A DNA stretch of 64,000 bases from Desulfovibrio sp. G11 (GCF_900243745.1 NZ_LT984798.1:372001-436000); one strand, 5' to 3'; positions 17,946-27,020 are shown, numbered from the stretch's first letter. Program-made: numbers and translations. Notes: a model not told the origin generated them from the letters alone.

Positions 17946-19643
17946 ATGTCGTTCGACTACCGTGAGGCGGTAACCCTGAACAAACTGGGGCGTCATTCCG
18001 TATCTGAACTGCGGGACATTCTCCGGCACGCCCTGGCCGGTGGATGGCGCGTACTGGCCTTTTTCGGCATTCCTGACATGGATGCCCCCCTTGACGCGCA
18101 CAACGATGACACACCGGAACAGCCCCGTGCCGTAAGCCTTTGCTGCATACTGGCCCATGACGGTACGCGCCGCCTTATGGCCCGATGCACGCCGCCGGTG
18201 ACGGCCTTTGTATCAATGACGCCGGAATTGCCGCAACTGCACTATTTCGAGCGCGAGATTTACGAACAGTGGGGCGTGGAGCCGGTGGGGCATCCCTGGC
18301 TCAAAAGTGTGCGGCGCATCCCCGACAGCGCCGAAGCCGCAGCGCGCAATGCCGCGGAAAGCCAAACCAGCAGCGCCGCCCCTGCCCAGGAATCTGCGGA
18401 AGTAGTTCCTTCTCCGGCCTTGACGGCTTCTGCACGGCCCCAGACACTGCCATATCCCTTTTACCGGGTAGAAGGGGCAGATGTACACGAAGTTGCCGTG
18501 GGGCCTGTACATGCGGGCATCATCGAACCTGGGCATTTTCGTTTTCAGTGCTACGGCGAGAATGTGTTGCATCTGGAAATAGCGCTGGGCTACCAGCATC
18601 GGGGCCTTGAGGCCATGATCACTCAAGGGCCTGCCGGCCGTCGCCTGCACCTGCTGGAATGCGCCGCTGGCGACAGCACCGTTGCCCATGCCACGGCCCA
18701 CTGTGTGCTGCTTGAGCGCATGACCGGGCAACAGCCTGATGAACGCGCCCAGCTGTTGCGCCGCATTGGCCTTGAGCTGGAACGCCTCGCCAACCACACG
18801 GGCGACCTTGGAGCCATTGCGGGCGATACGGGCTTTTTGCCCACTGCCTCATGGAATGGCCGCATCCGCGGCGATTTTCTCAATATAACCGCCAGCCTGT
18901 GCGGGAACCGTTTCGGCAGGGGGCTGCTGCGCCCGGGGGGCGTGGCCTACGACCTTGCCCCATCGGAATGTGCTGATATGCTCGCCCGCGTTCGTGCGGC
19001 CTGGCACGATGCGCGCGGTTCGGTGGACGTGATGCTTGATGCCGTGACCGTGCGTAACCGCCTTGCGGATACCGGCATGGTGGAACCTGCCACAGCCCGT
19101 GAACTGGGTCTTGTGGGTGTTGCCGCACGTGCCTGCGGGCTGGACGTGGATGCGCGTTTTCACATGCCCCTCAGCGACCTGCCTTGCGAAGGATGCGCGC
19201 CCCGGCTGGAAATAACGGGCGACGTCATGGCCCGCACCCTTGTGCGCAGCCGCGAACTGGACGACAGTCTGCGCCTGCTGGAGTTTGACCTTGCCCGGCT
19301 GGGGGCGTTGCCACACACAAAAAATGCAGCAACGGCGGAAAGTACGGTTTCCGCACCCGCCACTGCCGCAGCAACCAATACTTCCGGCACAGCGGCTGAG
19401 GCCGCCTCTTTTGATGCTCTGCCGCCGGACACCCTGGCGGTGGCACTGGTAGAAGGCTGGCGCGGCGAAGTATGCCATGTGGGGCTTACTGACTCCCGGG
19501 GGCGCCTGCTGGTCTACAAGGTTGTCGACCCTTCTTTCCATAACTGGGCAGGGCTGGCCATGGCCCTGCGTGGCAACCAGATTTCAGACTTTCCCCTCTG
19601 CAACAAGAGCTTCAACCTCTCTTATTGCGGGCATGACCTGTGA
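17946..19643 (+). CDS. Large subunit of a complex I/hydrogenase-related complex (NuoC-NuoD fusion, Ni ligands missing)
   Basis: A 565-residue protein with an N-terminal NuoC-like domain (LHYFEREIYEQWGV near residue 100) and a NuoD/HycE-like domain (GPVHAGIIEPGHFRF near residue 190, then ALGYQHRGLE). At the place of the N-terminal Cys-x2-Cys of [NiFe] hydrogenases it has LLECAAGDSTVAHA. The C-terminus ends in CNKSFNLSYCGHDL instead of the DPCxxC motif. The four Ni-binding cysteines are therefore not in place, which fits the Ehr (energy-converting hydrogenase-related) group rather than HyfG. Two Ala/Ser/Thr-rich stretches, near residues 130-165 and 459-490, look like flexible linkers. AGGAGG lies six bases before the ATG. 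Confidence 0.85.
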   Translation: MSFDYREAVTLNKLGRHSVSELRDILRHALAGGWRVLAFFGIPDMDAPLDAHNDDTPEQPRAVSLCCILAHDGTRRLMARCTPPVTAFVSMTPELPQLHYFEREIYEQWGVEPVGHPWLKSVRRIPDSAEAAARNAAESQTSSAAPAQESAEVVPSPALTASARPQTLPYPFYRVEGADVHEVAVGPVHAGIIEPGHFRFQCYGENVLHLEIALGYQHRGLEAMITQGPAGRRLHLLECAAGDSTVAHATAHCVLLERMTGQQPDERAQLLRRIGLELERLANHTGDLGAIAGDTGFLPTASWNGRIRGDFLNITASLCGNRFGRGLLRPGGVAYDLAPSECADMLARVRAAWHDARGSVDVMLDAVTVRNRLADTGMVEPATARELGLVGVAARACGLDVDARFHMPLSDLPCEGCAPRLEITGDVMARTLVRSRELDDSLRLLEFDLARLGALPHTKNAATAESTVSAPATAAATNTSGTAAEAASFDALPPDTLAVALVEGWRGEVCHVGLTDSRGRLLVYKVVDPSFHNWAGLAMALRGNQISDFPLCNKSFNLSYCGHDL

Positions 19644-19652
19644 GGTTTTGAC

Positions 19653-20417
19653 ATGTTGCGCATCATCAAGGAACGCATTCATCAGAAATACCGCACGCTG
19701 GACTATCCACACCAACAGCCCACACTCTCGCCCCGGTACATGGGCCGTCCAAGCCTGATCCCTGTGGATTGCGGTGACTGCCGCGCCTGTTATGCGGCCT
19801 GCCCCACTGCCGCCCTGTTGCCCACAGAGGGCGTACCCGGCAGTACGCCAACACTGGATGTGGGCCGCTGCACCTTCTGCGGAGCCTGCCGCGCTGCCTG
19901 CCCCAAGCAGGCCATCACGTTTACGGGTGAACACCGCATGGCGGCCTTCAGGCGCGAAGATCTGCTGATAGTACCCGGAAAACCTGTGCCGCAGCCCGCA
20001 ACGCCCCCTGTGCCGGGTAAATTTGCCATATTCAGGCGTTCCCTCAAGCTGCGTCAGGTGAGCGCTGCGGGCTGTAACGCCTGTGAAGCCGATTGTAACG
20101 TGCTCGGAACCCTTGTGTTTGACCTGCCGCGCTTCGGTATTGATTTTGTCGCTTCGCCACGACACGCCGACGGCATCGTGCTTACCGGTCCTGTTTCTGA
20201 AAACATGCGGCTGGCAGCTATTGATACATATAACGCCACGCCGGAACCACGCCTCGTGGTGGCTGTGGGGGCCTGCGCCATATCGGGCGGGCTTTTCCGC
20301 GATGCCCCACAGTGTAATAACGGCATTGCAGATATTTTGCCCGTGGACCTTTTTGTTCCGGGCTGCCCACCCAACCCCTGGACTATTCTGGACGGTTTGC
20401 TAATGTTGCGGGAATAA
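19653..20417 (+). CDS. Fused ferredoxin (NuoI-like) and small subunit (NuoB-like) of the same complex
   Basis: A 254-residue protein. Residues about 36-85 hold two [4Fe-4S] motifs (CGDCRACYAACP and CTFCGACRAACP), as in NuoI/HyfH. Residues about 135-254 hold a NuoB/HyfI-like small-subunit domain with the proximal-cluster cysteines in CNACEADCN, GACAISGGLF and PGCPPNP. In hydrogenase-4 these are two separate proteins, so this is a fusion. It would pass electrons between ferredoxin and the large subunit on the cytoplasmic side. It starts nine bases after the large-subunit stop and is the last gene of the operon. Confidence 0.88.
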   Translation: MLRIIKERIHQKYRTLDYPHQQPTLSPRYMGRPSLIPVDCGDCRACYAACPTAALLPTEGVPGSTPTLDVGRCTFCGACRAACPKQAITFTGEHRMAAFRREDLLIVPGKPVPQPATPPVPGKFAIFRRSLKLRQVSAAGCNACEADCNVLGTLVFDLPRFGIDFVASPRHADGIVLTGPVSENMRLAAIDTYNATPEPRLVVAVGACAISGGLFRDAPQCNNGIADILPVDLFVPGCPPNPWTILDGLLMLRE

Positions 20418-20465
20418 AATTTTTTCGCCATAGGCGAGCAACTTTTGAGCAAACCGGAACGGTAT

Positions 20466-20610
20466 ATGACAGATGCAACGCGCACATGGTTATACTTGTT
20501 TCTTCTGGTTCTGGCGACATCCCTGTCGAGCTCTATCTGTCAATGGTGGAGCATCCGCCCCACATTTCCCATCGTGGGCATCAACATAGCAGCCTCATTG
20601 TGTCTCTTTA
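20466..20610 (+). pseudogene. LTA-synthase-type phosphatase-superfamily gene, 5' fragment cut by an IS
   Basis: An open frame (start ATG 20466, or TTG 20445) encodes a short N-terminus with two hydrophobic segments and runs straight into the IS4-family element at 20611, where it stops within a few codons. The same gene continues at 21870 on the other side. The fragment is far shorter than the multi-helix N-terminal domain usual in this family. Confidence 0.7.
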
Positions 20611-21869
20611 CAATGTTGTCCGGTTAAGCACCCATAGCTAACAGGCTATAACTATAGGTGTTTATAGTTTTTCGTCTTCGTGGATTCAGAAGTTCTTCCA
20701 GAGAATCCTTGCCGAACAGATTCAAGCAAATGAGCTCGAAGAGTTGTTGCACCGACAGCCCAAGCTTGCTCAGGAATTTCTGATAGGCCAGGAGTAAATA
20801 CACGGTCAGGGCCGTATAAATCTGGATGTGCACCGCATTCTCCGAGCGCCCGACAAAGCTTTTAATATGCAGATTTTGTTTGACTTCGCGGAAGAATATT
20901 TCAATTTGCCAGCGTTCTTTATAGATATCAGCAATTGTCTTGGCGGACAGGCGGAAATGGTTGGTCAAAAATTCGTACCGTTTGCCGGTTTTCGCATCGC
21001 GATAGCCGATTCTGCGTAGACGAGTGGTTTTTCCCCGGCTGCTCACGTCAATGATGTGATCGGACGTGACCCCGGTTTTCCGGTCTACGGCGCGGCGATC
21101 AACGAGCTTATAGGCAGCATTGCTCTTCAGTCGGGTTACGAAGAAAATGCCCTTCGCGGTCAACATGCGAAACCAGGAATAGCAGATATAGCCTTTATCG
21201 AAGGTGACGATGGAACCCTTTGGCAATGAAAGACTTTTGGCCATGCGGCTTTCGTGGGTTTTGGCATTGTTGATATCGAGAAAAGCGGGAATGTAGCCAT
21301 CGTGGTCAAGCACGGTATTTACTTTCACGCCAGCCTTGTTCCGCCGGAACGACGCCCAGGGAAAGATGGACAGGCATAGGCTGATGGTGGTGGCGTCCAT
21401 GCTGTACAGCTTGCACTTGAAGCGGAATTTGTGACGAGGCGCACGAAGATGGCACAGGCCATACATTTCAGCGAACAGGTCTTTGAAAAATTCCACAGGC
21501 CTTGAATTGTTGGCATCGGCAACCGTGGAACGCGCTACTGATTTCAAGCCGAGGTGATACAGCCGTCTCTTGGCCGCCTCCAAGGCGCGAAGCCCATCGC
21601 GTAAAGAGCGCCTTGCAGCGAGTTGGATAAAGGCCATGACGGTGAATTGCTCCTTGAATCCAAATTGGCGTGAAGAGCGGCCAGTTTTGTGCTTGCGTTC
21701 GAGTTTTTCAAAAACATGTCCCGGTATCAGGGATAGCAGTTGAGAGAAGAGTGTAGTATGATGGCTCAAGTCCAAAATCTCCTTGTGTGGCAAGTTGTTG
21801 TGGTAACTTCTTATACCACATACTGCTGAGATTTTGGACTTTTTTGTTACCCCTTAGCCGGACAGCAAT
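20611..21869 (-). mobile_element. IS4-family insertion sequence, copy 1 (1259 bp)
   Basis: The ends carry imperfect inverted repeats: caatgttgtccggttaag at the left and, as reverse complement, attgctgtccggctaag at the right. One transposase gene fills the element. A second copy of the same length and, as far as I can compare, the same transposase lies at 62724-63982 in the other orientation. Copy 1 interrupts an LTA-synthase-like gene. Unlike copy 2, its flanks (tgtctcttta and gattttttat) show no direct repeat. Confidence 0.93.
20624..21793 (-). CDS. IS4-family transposase, copy 1
   Basis: A 389-residue DDE transposase. The first catalytic Asp lies in YSMDATTISL, the second in IVTFDKGYI, and the IS4 signature Y-(2)-R-(3)-E-(6)-K is seen in YKERWQIEIFFREVK. 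It has no frameshift or internal stop, so it may be active. The translated product is the same as that of copy 2. A ribosome-binding AGGAG precedes the start inside the element's left end. Confidence 0.95.
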   Translation of the reverse strand: MPHKEILDLSHHTTLFSQLLSLIPGHVFEKLERKHKTGRSSRQFGFKEQFTVMAFIQLAARRSLRDGLRALEAAKRRLYHLGLKSVARSTVADANNSRPVEFFKDLFAEMYGLCHLRAPRHKFRFKCKLYSMDATTISLCLSIFPWASFRRNKAGVKVNTVLDHDGYIPAFLDINNAKTHESRMAKSLSLPKGSIVTFDKGYICYSWFRMLTAKGIFFVTRLKSNAAYKLVDRRAVDRKTGVTSDHIIDVSSRGKTTRLRRIGYRDAKTGKRYEFLTNHFRLSAKTIADIYKERWQIEIFFREVKQNLHIKSFVGRSENAVHIQIYTALTVYLLLAYQKFLSKLGLSVQQLFELICLNLFGKDSLEELLNPRRRKTINTYSYSLLAMGA

Positions 21870-23014
21870 GATTTTTTATCCAAAATTACAATATTGCCCT
21901 ATCGTAAACAGGTCGGAATAGTGGCCTTTGCAAGTTTTGCCGTAGCCATGGGCAGCAGCTTCGCAGTACAGCCACTCAGGGAATTCTGGCCCCAGGACAC
22001 CGTGAACGGAAAAATCAGTTCTACCCCGCCGGAACGACGTTCATTGCATGCACGCGGCTATCTGGCCACATATGCGCTGGAACTGGGTTCCGGCTACCCC
22101 TGGCGCATGCAGAAGCAAACGCAACCGATGGAATCTCCACACGGCGTTGAGAACCTGCCGCTGCTTCCCTGCACAGATAAAATCGTTCTTATTCAAGTAG
22201 AGGCTCTGGACTACGAAATGCTTACAGAAAAGGCACGAGCAGAATACGTTATGCCTTTTCTGCACAACCTGCTGGACCATGCAGTGCTATTGCGCCTGGA
22301 CGGCACAAAAAAAATGGCGTCTGCCAATTCCGACTATGAAGTATTTACCGGGCGTATCGCTTCACACAGCATCCTGCACTATGAGTATGAAACAGATTAT
22401 TCTGGCTCATTTTTGCGTTTTCTGACTCAAAAGATTTCCCCGAGCTATTCCTTCCATGGCATGCCGGGCAACTACATGAATCAGGAGGTTGCCTACCGGC
22501 GTCAGGGGGTGCAGTATGTTTACGGGCTGGAAAAAATGCAGGCCGAAGGCGTGCCTGCTGTTGCCATATGGACGGATGGCATTGCGGCTGACACGGACCT
22601 GCTTGGCTTTGCGGCAAAAAAATTCCCGTCAAGGGACCTTTTTTACATTTTATCATCACGCTGGACATGCACGTCATGGACCAGCCGGAAATGGTCTGCA
22701 ATGCCCTGCAATTTCCGGATGAACCACGCAACGTCTATTACTCGCTGTGCCGACACATCGACACCGCCCTTGCCGCCTATATACGGCAACTGCCCGAAGG
22801 AACCACTGTGGCCATATGGGGCGGCCACAGATCGTATACCAGCGAAGCCTCCGGCTACATTCCCTTTCTGTTTTTCGTCACAGGGCAATCACATCCTTGT
22901 GTGCATGAATCTTCCCCGCCATTGAACAGAAGTAAAATGTATCACTATCTGCAAAGAAATTTCGGGCAGCTTTTTGCTCAAAAAATACCGGCTATAGCAA
23001 AATCAGGGCAATAA
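21870..23014 (+). pseudogene. LTA-synthase-type phosphatase-superfamily gene, 3' part with frameshift
   Basis: Directly after the IS the frame reads DFLSKITILPYRKQ, one membrane helix and then a sulfatase/alkaline-phosphatase-fold domain: DKIVLIQVEALDYEML is the metal-binding start and NSDYEVFTGR follows. Around 22615-22644, at an A7 and a T6 run, the reading frame slips. The continuation is in another frame, with FIITLDMHVMDQPEM and WGGHRSYTSEASGYIPFLFF, ending at 23014. Family members transfer phosphoglycerol or phosphoethanolamine to cell-envelope glycans or lipids. The IS insertion and the frameshift both argue that it is dead. Its end overlaps the dgkA stop, tail to tail. Confidence 0.8.
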
Positions 23015-23357
23015 GCAGCAACACATTGCAGAGCAACGCCGTTAAGACTGCCATTGATCCTTTATCTTTGGCATTTTTTATCAACTCTGAATATTCGCTG
23101 CTGACAAGATCACACACATCCTCAATGGCGGAGTTCAGCAATTCCACAATAAGGATCAAGAGATATGAGCCTGTCAGCAAAAATTTTTTCCAGAGGGGCC
23201 ACGGCACTACAAGCAGGACAAGAACAAGCACGGCCAAGCCCGCCAGTTCCAGACGAAAAGCCTCTTCCTTGGTAAGGGCCGCGCGGAATCCCGCCACTGA
23301 ATAACGCGTTGCCCCGACACAGCGCCTGTAAAGTACATCGCATATTTTTTTCAGCAT
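22992..23357 (-). CDS. dgkA: Diacylglycerol kinase
   Basis: A 121-residue, three-helix membrane enzyme that phosphorylates diacylglycerol to phosphatidate. Signature elements are EEAFRLE in the amphipathic N-terminal region and IVELLNSAIEDVCD with NAKDKGSMAV, the catalytic and ATP-binding blocks. The length fits the prokaryotic family. It is convergent with the broken LTA-synthase-like gene. That pairing makes sense because headgroup transfer from phospholipids leaves diacylglycerol that DgkA recycles. Confidence 0.95.
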   Translation of the reverse strand: MLKKICDVLYRRCVGATRYSVAGFRAALTKEEAFRLELAGLAVLVLVLLVVPWPLWKKFLLTGSYLLILIVELLNSAIEDVCDLVSSEYSELIKNAKDKGSMAVLTALLCNVLLLIALILL

Positions 23358-23398
23358 GGCAGTCCGTTATGAGGGGCGCGGCCCACGGCAGCGCTCCG

Positions 23399-24760
23399 CT
23401 ACTTCCCATCCCCGAGTTTCGATAAAAGCGTCTTGCGGTTGATGCCAAGACGCCGCGCGGCCTCGCTCTTGTTGCCGCCCACCTGCTCAAGCGTATCCTG
23501 CACGGCCAGGCGCTCGATTTCTTCCAGCGTCATGTTGGCAAAATCCAGCCGCGCCGGACGCGTATTTTCCTCTTCCACGTCCAGAATGGTGGGCGGCAGT
23601 TCACGTTCGCTGATATATTCTCCCACCAGCAGCACCACAGCCCGCTCCACGGCATTTTCCAGTTCACGCACATTGCCGGGCCAGTTGTGCTTGAGCAACC
23701 TGTCCATGGCGGCAGGGGTAAAACCCTTGACCGTTTTGCCGTTGCGCTCGGCAAAAAGCTTCATAAAGTGCATGGCCAGCAGGGGGATGTCCTCCTGACG
23801 GTCGCGCAGGGGCGGCAATTGCAGGGCCACCACATTGAGGCGGTAATACAGGTCCTGGCGAAAACGCCCCTCGTCCACCTCCTGCGCCAGATCCTTATTG
23901 GTAGCCGCCAGAATGCGCACGTCCACCTTGAGGTTCTGGTCGCCACCCACACGCTGCAGTTCGCGCTCCTGAATCACCCGCAACAGTTTGACCTGCATGG
24001 ACAGCGGAATTTCGCCGATCTCGTCCAAAAAAATCGTGCCTTTGTTGGCCGCCAGAAAACGCCCTTCACGGCGTTTTTCCGCGCCGGTGAACGCGCCTTT
24101 TTCATGCCCGAACAGTTCGGATTCCAGCAGGGTTTCTGTCAGCGCGGCACAGTTGACGGCCACATAAGGCCCCTTGCTTCTGCCGCTGTTGGCGTGAATG
24201 AGTTTGGCGATAACTTCTTTGCCCGTGCCGGATTCACCCGTGATAAGTACGGTGGCCTCTGAGGGCGCAATGGCCGAAACCAGCCCCAGCATCTGGCGCA
24301 TGGCCGGACTTTGACCGATGACATCGCGCGAATCCACATTGGCCGCCAGCTCATGCCGCAAGGCCCGCACTTCGTCCCGCAGGCTCGCATGGTCAAGGGC
24401 GCGTTCCAGAGCCAGTTTGAGGGCGTCAAAAGCCAGCGGCTTGGTGAGATAGTCGTAAGCCCCGGCCTTGAGGGCCTCCACAGCGTTGGCCACATCGGAG
24501 TAGGCCGTCATGATCAGCACGGGAATGGCCGGATTATACCCCTTGATGGCGCGGGTGGCCTCAATGCCGCTCATGCCGCCCATGCGCACGTCCATGAGGA
24601 TAAGGTCAAAGGGGCTTTCCTGGCACAGGGCCACGGCTTCTTCGCCATTGTCCACGGTGACGGGGGCATAGCCCCACTCTTCCAGCAGGGCGCGCAGCAT
24701 TTCGCGGTGATTGCGGTCGTCATCTACCACCAGCAGCTTTACGGCCGTTTTTGCAGTCAT
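23399..24760 (-). CDS. zraR: Sigma-54-dependent response regulator ZraR
   Basis: A 453-residue NtrC-type regulator. The receiver domain has phospho-acceptor Asp57 in [10 protein letters not shown]. The AAA+ domain has Walker A GESGTGKE near 172 and the sigma-54 contact loop GAFTGA near 220. A Fis-type helix-turn-helix lies at the C-terminus ([18 protein letters not shown]). I prefer the ATG at 24760, with AGGAAG upstream; an earlier ATG at 24808 directly follows the zraS stop. It should activate the sigma-54 promoter at 27021 in front of the divergent zraP operon. Confidence 0.9.
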   Translation of the reverse strand: MTAKTAVKLLVVDDDRNHREMLRALLEEWGYAPVTVDNGEEAVALCQESPFDLILMDVRMGGMSGIEATRAIKGYNPAIPVLIMTAYSDVANAVEALKAGAYDYLTKPLAFDALKLALERALDHASLRDEVRALRHELAANVDSRDVIGQSPAMRQMLGLVSAIAPSEATVLITGESGTGKEVIAKLIHANSGRSKGPYVAVNCAALTETLLESELFGHEKGAFTGAEKRREGRFLAANKGTIFLDEIGEIPLSMQVKLLRVIQERELQRVGGDQNLKVDVRILAATNKDLAQEVDEGRFRQDLYYRLNVVALQLPPLRDRQEDIPLLAMHFMKLFAERNGKTVKGFTPAAMDRLLKHNWPGNVRELENAVERAVVLLVGEYISERELPPTILDVEEENTRPARLDFANMTLEEIERLAVQDTLEQVGGNKSEAARRLGINRKTLLSKLGDGK

Positions 24761-24808
24761 TTCATCTTCCTCGGCAGCTTGAGTATTCCGTTGTTTTTGT
24801 CTGAACAT

Positions 24809-26824
24809 TTATCCGCCCGCCGGAGCAGCATCCCTGCCCCGCACCGGCAGTTCAAGGGTAAATTCCGTACCCCGGCCAGGCGCAGAGGTCACGCTGACAT
24901 TGCCGCCGTGGCCTTCCACAATCTGGTGTACAATGGCAAGGCCAAGGCCCGTGCCTGAAGGCTTGGTCGTAAAATAGGGCGTAAAAATGGCCGCCTGAAT
25001 GTCTCTGGCAATGCCTGGTCCGTTATCGGCCACCGTGATGCAGAAGGTCTGCCCGCCGGAACAGAGTCGCGCGCCCACGCGCAGTTCGCCGCCCTCCCCC
25101 ATAGCCTGCGCAGCGTTGAGAAAAAGATTCAGCAGGGCCTGGGTAAGCCGCTCGGTGTTGACGCGCACTGGCGGCAGGCCCGGCGGCACATCAAGAACCA
25201 CATGAATATGCCGTGAGCGCATATCAGCCTCTGCCAGCCTCAACGCACGGCCGATCACTTCTGCAAGGTCGGCTTCAGCCGTATTGATGGCTCCGGGCCG
25301 GGCAAATTCCAGCAATTCAGACACCACGCGGTCGAGCCTGTCCACTTCGTCAATCATGCGTTGCGCGGCCTCTTCTTCCCGGCCGCCGGGCAACATGCGT
25401 TTGGCTATATACAGGGCCACCCCCTTGATGGTGCTCAGGGGATTGCGCACCTCGTGCGCCACACCCGCCGCCAGATGCCCCAAGGCGGACAGGCGGTCGT
25501 TGCGCTGTGCGTCGGCCTGCAGGCGTTTGACCTCGGTTATGTCCCTGAGGATGAACACGTTGCCGAGAAACACGCCATCCTGATTGTGCATGGATGCCGC
25601 ACTTAGGCTGATGACGGCTCCCGCCCGGCCTGTGGTGAGCGCGCACTCACGCTCAAGCACCTTTCGCCCGCTGGCCAGCTCCGCCACAAGGGCGCTCCAG
25701 TCCAGACCTGGCAGGCCGGTCAGGGGCGCGTACACAGCTGTACTTCTGTCCAGTTCAAACATGCTCAGGGCCGTGTCGTTGACCATGGCGACCCTGCCGT
25801 AAGGGTCGCTGGTGAGAAGCCCCAGAGGCAGATTGGCAACGACCTCCGAAGCCATGGCCCGGGAATCGCGCAACATACGTCGTGAACGGCGGTAGTTGTG
25901 CGCCCAAAACAGGGAAACAAAACCGGCAAGCCCCAGGGCCGCAAGAAGGGCCGCCGAGGTGAGATTGTGGCGTAAATCTGCTGCCAGCGCGGCTTCAAAA
26001 GGCTTGAGGTCAAGCCCGATCACCACCACGCCCATGGGCTGCCGAACCTGCTCCTGCTGCCATTGCCCTTCGGCGCCGCCAGGCATGACGCCTGGTCCGG
26101 AGGAAGACATGCCCCCGTGTCTGCCTTCCGGCATGGGCCGCATGGAACCGGGCGGGCTCATATCTTTCAGGGTCATGGGGCCATGCGGCATGCCTGCGCC
26201 GCCCATACTGCGCCCGCGGCCCATATGTTGCCCATGCCCGCGCATGGGCATGGGCATGGGCCGAACATCAGCCAGTGGCACAAAAGCCCGGTAAACCTCA
26301 AAAACTTTTTTTCCGTTCCACTGCCGTATGCGCCAGGCGGGCTTTTCTGTTACCTGCACCCCGGTGGGCATGATGAGGGCCAGTGCCCGCTCACCGGGCT
26401 GCACGCCCGTCATTTCTCGCGGAGATGCGTTTTCGCGCTCTGGCCGGCTTCTGTCCCTGTTGCGCACAGGCACGCTGTAGGCAAGCATTTTACCTTCATC
26501 ACTGGCTACAGCCATAAAAACAATGCCGGGCTGCTTGGCGGTTTCCGTCAGCAAGGATTGAAGGCCGTCAGTTGTACCCAACGTGCCCAGAGGCGTGCAC
26601 AGCCCTGTGCGCGCGCCGGCTTCCAAGGCCCAGATGAGGGCTTCGGCCCTGTCTATGAGATTCTGTATCATATATGTCTTGCCGCGCTGATTGCTGCGCA
26701 CCGCAAGCGCGGTGATGGCAAGGCCGAGAATGATGGCCATGCCGACCACCATCCAGGGTGAAAGGCCTAGATGCAGGGCGCGCAGGCCCCTGGCGGAAAA
26801 CAGTCTTGAGACTCTGCTTTTCAT
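24809..26824 (-). CDS. zraS: Zinc/envelope-stress sensor histidine kinase ZraS with Met/His-rich sensor insert
   Basis: A 671-residue membrane kinase. It has a membrane helix near residues 25-45, a periplasmic sensor domain, a second helix near 288-308, a PAS domain at about 330-420, the HisKA box HEVRNPLSTIKG (His about 457) and an ATPase domain ending with GTGLGLAIVHQIVEGHGG. The periplasmic part contains an unusual stretch at about residues 188-250 rich in Met, His, Gly and Pro (for example MPMPMRGHGQHMGRG), a likely metal-binding region. AAGGAAG precedes the ATG at 26824. It forms an operon with zraR. Confidence 0.88.
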   Translation of the reverse strand: MKSRVSRLFSARGLRALHLGLSPWMVVGMAIILGLAITALAVRSNQRGKTYMIQNLIDRAEALIWALEAGARTGLCTPLGTLGTTDGLQSLLTETAKQPGIVFMAVASDEGKMLAYSVPVRNRDRSRPERENASPREMTGVQPGERALALIMPTGVQVTEKPAWRIRQWNGKKVFEVYRAFVPLADVRPMPMPMRGHGQHMGRGRSMGGAGMPHGPMTLKDMSPPGSMRPMPEGRHGGMSSSGPGVMPGGAEGQWQQEQVRQPMGVVVIGLDLKPFEAALAADLRHNLTSAALLAALGLAGFVSLFWAHNYRRSRRMLRDSRAMASEVVANLPLGLLTSDPYGRVAMVNDTALSMFELDRSTAVYAPLTGLPGLDWSALVAELASGRKVLERECALTTGRAGAVISLSAASMHNQDGVFLGNVFILRDITEVKRLQADAQRNDRLSALGHLAAGVAHEVRNPLSTIKGVALYIAKRMLPGGREEEAAQRMIDEVDRLDRVVSELLEFARPGAINTAEADLAEVIGRALRLAEADMRSRHIHVVLDVPPGLPPVRVNTERLTQALLNLFLNAAQAMGEGGELRVGARLCSGGQTFCITVADNGPGIARDIQAAIFTPYFTTKPSGTGLGLAIVHQIVEGHGGNVSVTSAPGRGTEFTLELPVRGRDAAPAGG

Positions 26825-26888
26825 GGGTCTTCCTTGGTTGCAGGATGACTGTATTATGTATTTTTTACCCACCCGGTCAAGTCCGGGG

Positions 26889-26934
26889 GTAAAAATTGGA
26901 CAGTCGCCGCCAGATGTGAGTAAAAATTGGACAG
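26889..26934 (+). promoter_or_regulatory. Two 15-bp direct repeats, candidate ZraR enhancer
   Basis: GTAAAAATTGGACAG occurs exactly at 26889-26903 and again at 26920-26934, 31 bases apart, close to three helical turns. The pair lies about 90-130 bases upstream of the sigma-54 promoter at 27021, the usual place for binding sites of an NtrC-type activator. An inverted repeat (ttttttaccc with gggtaaaaa) overlaps the first copy. Confidence 0.55.
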
Positions 26935-27020
26935 CAATGAAAAAAGGCTGTCAGGACAAATACAGATTTCGTTGCGTTAACATATAATAATTACTGAATG
27001 TTATATAAAACTTGTCATAT

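Noticed and set aside
12675..20417. True [NiFe] hydrogenase-4 or formate hydrogenlyase
   Set aside because: The large subunit lacks both Cys-x2-Cys pairs for the Ni site, there is no formate dehydrogenase, and no maturation genes are present.
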